From: Streptomyces nojiriensis
GTDB taxonomy: Bacteria > Actinomycetota > Actinomycetes > Streptomycetales > Streptomycetaceae
Reading direction: 5' to 3'
NCBI RefSeq assembly: GCF_017639205.1
Contig: NZ_CP071139.1
Span: 4,961,001-5,025,000, forward strand
DNA length: 64,000 nucleotides
In this document: one piece after another, positions 60,719 through 64,000 of the stretch
Position numbering within the stretch: position 1 is the first letter of the stretch
How the letters are laid out: each line of letters opens with the position of its first letter
Notes under the pieces: generated by a model
What the model was told of the DNA's origin: nothing
Database searches by the model: none
The model's input: only the letters and a program-made list of their open reading frames with translations
Translations under genes and position numbers: made by a program

Positions 60719-61698
60719 TCGGCCACCGACTGCTTCCGCAATTCCTTGGCCAGTGCGTACAGCCCGGCCAGATCCATCCCCGCGCCGAGCAGGGGCAGTT
60801 CGTACGTCGGCAGGTCCAGCCCCGCCAGTACGGCGCGCTGCGCGCGCTCCAGCTCCACCCGGCTCGCGTGCTCGGCCGCCTGCGTGAGCAGCGGGTCCAC
60901 CAGCCGCTCGGCCAGGCCGCCGCGCCGCGCGCCGCCGAGGCCCGCCCGGGACAGCGACTTCGCCACCTCGGCGCGGTGGTCGCCGGCCGCTGTGCGCAGG
61001 GTGTCCTCGTCCAGATGGTGCGGCCGGACCATGTTGACGACGACCCGCCCGACGGGCAGTCCCGCCTCGCGCAGTTCCTCGATGCCGTCCGCGGTCTCCT
61101 GGACGGGCATCTCCTCCAGGAGGGTGACCAGGTGCACGGCGGTCTCGGGGGACTTGAGGACCTTCATGACGGCCTGGGCCTGGTTGTGGATCGGCCCGAA
61201 CCGGGCCAGGCCCGCCACCTCGTCGTTGACGTTCAGGAACCGGGTGATCCGCCCGGTCGGCGGCGCGTCCATGATCACGTGGTCGTAGACGTAGCGGCCC
61301 GTCTTGTCCTTGCGCCGCACCGCCTCGCACGCCTTGCCGGTCAGTAGCACGTCGCGCAGCCCGGGGGCGATGGTCGTCGCGAAGTCGATGGCGCCGAGCT
61401 TCTTGAGCGCGCGGCCGGCCGAGCCGAGCTTGTAGAACATCTGGAGGTAGTCCAGCAGCGCCCGTTCGGCGTCGATGGCGAGCGCGTAGACCTCACCGCC
61501 CCCGCCGGGCGCCACGGCGATCTTCCGTTCCTCGTAGGGGAGTGCCTCGGCGCCGAAGAGCTGCGCGAGCCCCTGCCTGCCCTCGACCTCCACCAGAAGA
61601 GTCCGGCCGCCCTCGCGTGCGAGGGCAAGCGCGAGTGCTGCGGCGACCGTGGTCTTGCCGGTGCCGCCCTTGCCGCTGACCACCTGGAGCCTGCTCAC
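60715..61698 (-). CDS. ArsA-like ATPase 1
   Basis: A 327-residue paralogue of ATPase 2. It begins MSRLQVVSGKGGTGKTTVAAALALALA, with a full deviant Walker A (KGGTGKTT) that suits ATP-dependent dimer closure, then RTLLVEVEGRQGLAQLFG and HVIMDAPPTGRITRFLNV as switch segments. The end is helical and variable. It is the first gene of the two-gene operon; the two products may form a heterodimer. The role is unknown. Confidence 0.9.
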   Translation of the reverse strand: MSRLQVVSGKGGTGKTTVAAALALALAREGGRTLLVEVEGRQGLAQLFGAEALPYEERKIAVAPGGGGEVYALAIDAERALLDYLQMFYKLGSAGRALKKLGAIDFATTIAPGLRDVLLTGKACEAVRRKDKTGRYVYDHVIMDAPPTGRITRFLNVNDEVAGLARFGPIHNQAQAVMKVLKSPETAVHLVTLLEEMPVQETADGIEELREAGLPVGRVVVNMVRPHHLDEDTLRTAAGDHRAEVAKSLSRAGLGGARRGGLAERLVDPLLTQAAEHASRVELERAQRAVLAGLDLPTYELPLLGAGMDLAGLYALAKELRKQSVAE

Positions 61699-61918
61699 AG
61701 CGTCCGAGCCTAATTCCTCGGGTTCGACTCCGGTGGTGCCGGGTGGTTCTGCCGGAGTGTTCGGGGGTGAGCTCCGTTACGTCCGTGCCGGATCGGCCCC
61801 GGTCCCTGCCCGGTCCGTGCCCGGTCCGGGGCGGCGCGGCGCCTGCCCGGGTGAGGTGTCCGGCCGTCGGATCCGGGGGCGGCATGCGCCCCGCACTCCA
61901 GGCACTACCCTCGCTCCC

Positions 61919-62080
61919 ATGACCAAGAAGTTCGAATATGCGACGGTCCCGCTGCTGGTTCACGCCACCAAGCAGATCCTGGACACCTGGGGCGAGGACG
62001 GCTGGGAGCTCGTCCAGGTCGTGCCCGGCCCGAACAACCCCGAGCAGCTCGTGGCCTACCTCAAGCGGGAGAAGGCATGA
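61919..62080 (+). CDS. DUF4177 small protein
   Basis: A 53-residue protein reading MTKKFEYATVPLLVHATKQI then WGEDGWELVQVVPG, which is the DUF4177 pattern. ATG 61919. Its stop overlaps the start of the RidA gene (ATGA), so they are coupled. Role unknown. Confidence 0.8.
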   Translation: MTKKFEYATVPLLVHATKQILDTWGEDGWELVQVVPGPNNPEQLVAYLKREKA

Positions 62081-62547
62081 GCGCCGTAGAGGCGAAGCTG
62101 GCCGAGCTCGGCCTGACGCTCCCGGGCGTCGTCCCGCCGCTGGCCGCGTACCAGCCCGCCGTGCGGTCGGGCTCGTACGTCTTCACCGCGGGCCAGCTCC
62201 CGATGGTCAAGGGCAGCATGCCGGTCACCGGCAAGGTCGGCGCCGAGGTCTCGCCGGAGCAGGCCAAGGAGCTGGCGGCGATCTGCGCGCTGAACGCCCT
62301 GGCCGCAGTCAAGTCCGTCGTCGGTGACCTCGACAAGATCGCGCGTGTCGTGAAGGTCGTCGGCTTCATCGCCTCCGCCCCCGACTTCACGGCCCAGCCG
62401 GGCGTGCTGAACGGTGCGAGCGAGCTGCTCGGCGAGGTCCTCGGCGAGAAGGGCGTCCACGCCCGCAGCGCGGTCGGCGTGGCGGTCCTGCCGCTGGACG
62501 CCCCCGTCGAGGTCGAGATCCAGGTGGAGCTGGTCGCCGGAGCCTGA
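62077..62547 (+). CDS. RidA family deaminase-like protein
   Basis: A 156-residue trimeric protein. Family features are the N-terminal KLAELGLTLPGVVPPLAAYQPAVRSGSYVFTAGQLPM, and NALAAVKSVVGDLDKIARVVKVVGFI, which precedes the late HARSAVGVAVLPLDAPVEVEIQ. The Arg in the RSAVGV motif is the ligand-binding residue in RidA. RidA hydrolyses reactive enamine/imine intermediates, such as those from PLP enzymes. It is coupled to the DUF4177 gene. Confidence 0.9.
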   Translation: MSAVEAKLAELGLTLPGVVPPLAAYQPAVRSGSYVFTAGQLPMVKGSMPVTGKVGAEVSPEQAKELAAICALNALAAVKSVVGDLDKIARVVKVVGFIASAPDFTAQPGVLNGASELLGEVLGEKGVHARSAVGVAVLPLDAPVEVEIQVELVAGA

Positions 62548-62713
62548 CCCCTCGGGGTGGGTTCCGCCGGGACGGACCGGGTCGCGCACCGCGCGCTTCC
62601 CGGTCCGTCCCGCCTGCTTCCCCGGGGGCCGGATCGCCCGTGGCGGCCACCGCGCCGGCCGGCCGGGACGGGAGACCCTCGAACATCGGGCCGGATGGCC
62701 GTAGCATCCGGCC

Positions 62714-63658
62714 ATGCCGAATGGTCAGCATGGTCAGCAGCAGCCCTCCGCCGGAGGCCAGTGGTACCCGCCGGAGTGGCCCGACCGCATCCGCGCGCTC
62801 GCGGACGGCTCGCTCGTCCCGGTGGAGCCGCGGCGCGCCGCCACCGTGATGCTCCTGCGCGACACCCCCGACGGTCCCGCCGTGCACATGCTGCGCAGGC
62901 GGGCCTCCATGGCCTTTGCCGGGGGCGCGTACGCCTATCCGGGCGGCGGGGTCGATCCCCGCGACGAGGAGCACCAGGTCGGCTGGGCGGGTCCCTCCCG
63001 GGAGGACTGGGCGGCCCGGCTCGGGACCGACCCCCTGACCGCCCAGGCCATCGTCTGCGGTGCCGTACGGGAGACCTTCGAGGAGGCGGGCGTCCTGCTC
63101 GCCGGGCAGACCCCGGACGAGATCGTCGGTGACACCACCGGCGACGACTGGGAGGCCGACCGGCAGGCGCTGGTGGCGCGGGAGCTGTCCTTCGCGGAGT
63201 TCCTCGACCGCCGCGGCCTGCGGCTGCGCTCCGACCTGCTCGGGGCCTGGGCGCGCTGGATCACCCCCGAGTTCGAGCCGCGCCGTTACGACACCTGGTT
63301 CTTCGTCGCCGCCCTGCCCGAGGGGCAGCGCACCCGCAACGCCTCCACCGAGGCCGACCGGACCGTGTGGATCCGCCCGGCCGACGCCGCCGCCGGATAC
63401 GACAAGGGCGAGCTGCTGATGATGCCGCCGACCATCTCCACGCTGCGGTCGCTGGAGCCGTACGGGAGCGCCGGGGGCGCGCTCGCCGCCGCGGCCGGGC
63501 AGGACCTCGCCCCGGTGCTGGCCCAGGCCACGCTGGAGGACGGCGAGGTCGTGCTCAGCTGGCCGGGGCACGACGAGTTCACCAAGCGCGTCCGCCCCTC
63601 AGGTCCCGCAGGTCCCGTGGATCCCGCAGATCCCGCAGCTTCCGGAGGCCCCGCATGA
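62714..63658 (+). CDS. NUDIX hydrolase
   Basis: A 314-residue protein. The NUDIX helix AVRETFEEAGVLL gives REXXEE at about residues 118-123, but the usual GX5E loop is separated from it by a long insertion after GGGVDPRDEEHQVGW. It would hydrolyse a nucleoside diphosphate linked to X, or a CoA derivative. The insertion is like that of NUDT19-type enzymes. The last 15 residues are Pro/Ala-rich, from short GGTCCCGCAG-like repeats. ATGA overlap joins it to the MBL gene. Confidence 0.88.
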   Translation: MPNGQHGQQQPSAGGQWYPPEWPDRIRALADGSLVPVEPRRAATVMLLRDTPDGPAVHMLRRRASMAFAGGAYAYPGGGVDPRDEEHQVGWAGPSREDWAARLGTDPLTAQAIVCGAVRETFEEAGVLLAGQTPDEIVGDTTGDDWEADRQALVARELSFAEFLDRRGLRLRSDLLGAWARWITPEFEPRRYDTWFFVAALPEGQRTRNASTEADRTVWIRPADAAAGYDKGELLMMPPTISTLRSLEPYGSAGGALAAAAGQDLAPVLAQATLEDGEVVLSWPGHDEFTKRVRPSGPAGPVDPADPAASGGPA

Positions 63659-64000
63659 CCGACGCCGCCGCACTGCCCGGACAGCCCCGCGGAGTCGTCA
63701 CCTCCGGGCCCGCGACCGCCCGCGCGGTGAACGTCCTGGCTCCCAACGCCTCCGCGATGACCCTCGACGGCACCAACACCTGGCTCGTGTCCGAGCCCGG
63801 ATCCGACCTCGCCGTCGTGATCGATCCCGGCCCGCTGGACGACATACACCTGCGGGCGGTCATCGCCGCCGCAGAGCAGGAGGGCAAGCGGATCGCCCTC
63901 ACCCTCCTCACCCACGGCCACCCGGACCACGCCGAGGGCGCGGGCCGCTTCGCCGAGCTCACCCGGACGAACGTCCGCGCCCTGGACCCGGCGCTGCGCC
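63655..64000 (+). CDS. MBL-fold metallo-hydrolase, partial (runs off the window)
   Basis: The first 115 residues are visible. They read NVLAPNASAMTLDGTNTWLV and then VIDPGPLDDIHLRAVI, with the metal-binding motif LTHGHPDHAEG (His87, His89, Asp91, His92). This is the start of a metallo-beta-lactamase fold hydrolase, often a glyoxalase II-like or LACTB2-like RNase/thioesterase. It begins in the stop of the NUDIX gene, so the two are cotranscribed. The rest is outside the window. Confidence 0.85.
   Translation, partial: MTDAAALPGQPRGVVTSGPATARAVNVLAPNASAMTLDGTNTWLVSEPGSDLAVVIDPGPLDDIHLRAVIAAAEQEGKRIALTLLTHGHPDHAEGAGRFAELTRTNVRALDPALR

Overview
The window reads as a piece of the central chromosome of a Streptomyces (or a very close actinomycete). 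Support comes from the very high G+C with strong third-position G/C bias, frequent GTG starts, many 4-base ATGA/GTGA gene overlaps, a perfect 14-bp ParB site of the Streptomyces type (parS, 7303-7316), and a gene content typical of the Streptomyces core: fba, pyrE, a kynurenine pathway set, purA, recR, ask-asd, wblA with two ArsA-like ATPases, and GatB/YqeY. From memory, the order resembles the fba-to-wblA side of oriC in model streptomycetes. I see no integrase, transposase, CRISPR array, phage block or biosynthetic megacluster. This is mostly housekeeping and regulatory sequence with small accessory modules.

Layout. 1-541: end of a probable toxin-antitoxin pair. 616-8479: PLP aminotransferase, a small Cys/Gly-rich membrane protein, DUF2617, membrane-fused aminopropyltransferase, SRPBCC protein, aldose epimerase, pyrE, then a spacer with 17-bp repeats and parS before fba. 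8850-12538: DUF3151, then kynA-kynU and kynB, which together take tryptophan to anthranilate. 12573-17522 (minus strand): DUF1963, MASE1 membrane sensor plus SpoIIE-type phosphatase, an AhpD-like protein without its cysteines, and purA. 17686-22925: diacylglycerol-kinase-like protein, a hydrolase, a UvrA-like ABC protein, and an AraC/VOC pair. 23062-26159: divergent MarR-type regulator and ABC exporter with a palindromic operator between them. 26173-33772: P450, two tandem LuxR/HisKA_3 two-component systems, a membrane acyltransferase and a secreted DUF1023 hydrolase. 33989-39692: NTF2 protein, DJ-1/MarR pair with operator palindromes, class III aminotransferase and GntR regulator, an unknown protein, and a SLATT membrane protein.

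39962-46187: ybaB-recR-DUF5063, then ask-asd and an ECF-like sigma factor with a membrane partner. The aspartokinase gene carries a convincing internal start for a regulatory beta subunit. 46298-52037: SURF1, S9 peptidase, small basic protein, cytosine deaminase, HD protein and two small unknowns. 52091-53757: divergent MarR and SnoaL-like genes with two operator copies. 53847-53920: tRNA-Pro(CGG). 53960-58585: Pr6Pr membrane protein, metallophosphoesterase, yqeY-like gene, and a class A penicillin-binding protein. 58971-64000: wblA, two translationally coupled ArsA-like ATPases, then the DUF4177-RidA and NUDIX-MBL gene pairs; the last gene runs off the window.

Genes that work together: kynA/kynU/kynB (possibly with the aminotransferase at 616-1812) in tryptophan breakdown; ask/asd in the first two steps of aspartate-family amino acid synthesis; ybaB/recR in recombination repair; and several regulator-target pairs whose operators can be read directly as inverted repeats (ABC exporter, DJ-1, SnoaL-like gene, GntR region). 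No clear new defence or genetic system was found. The most interesting items are regulatory sites, altered active sites and small repeats.
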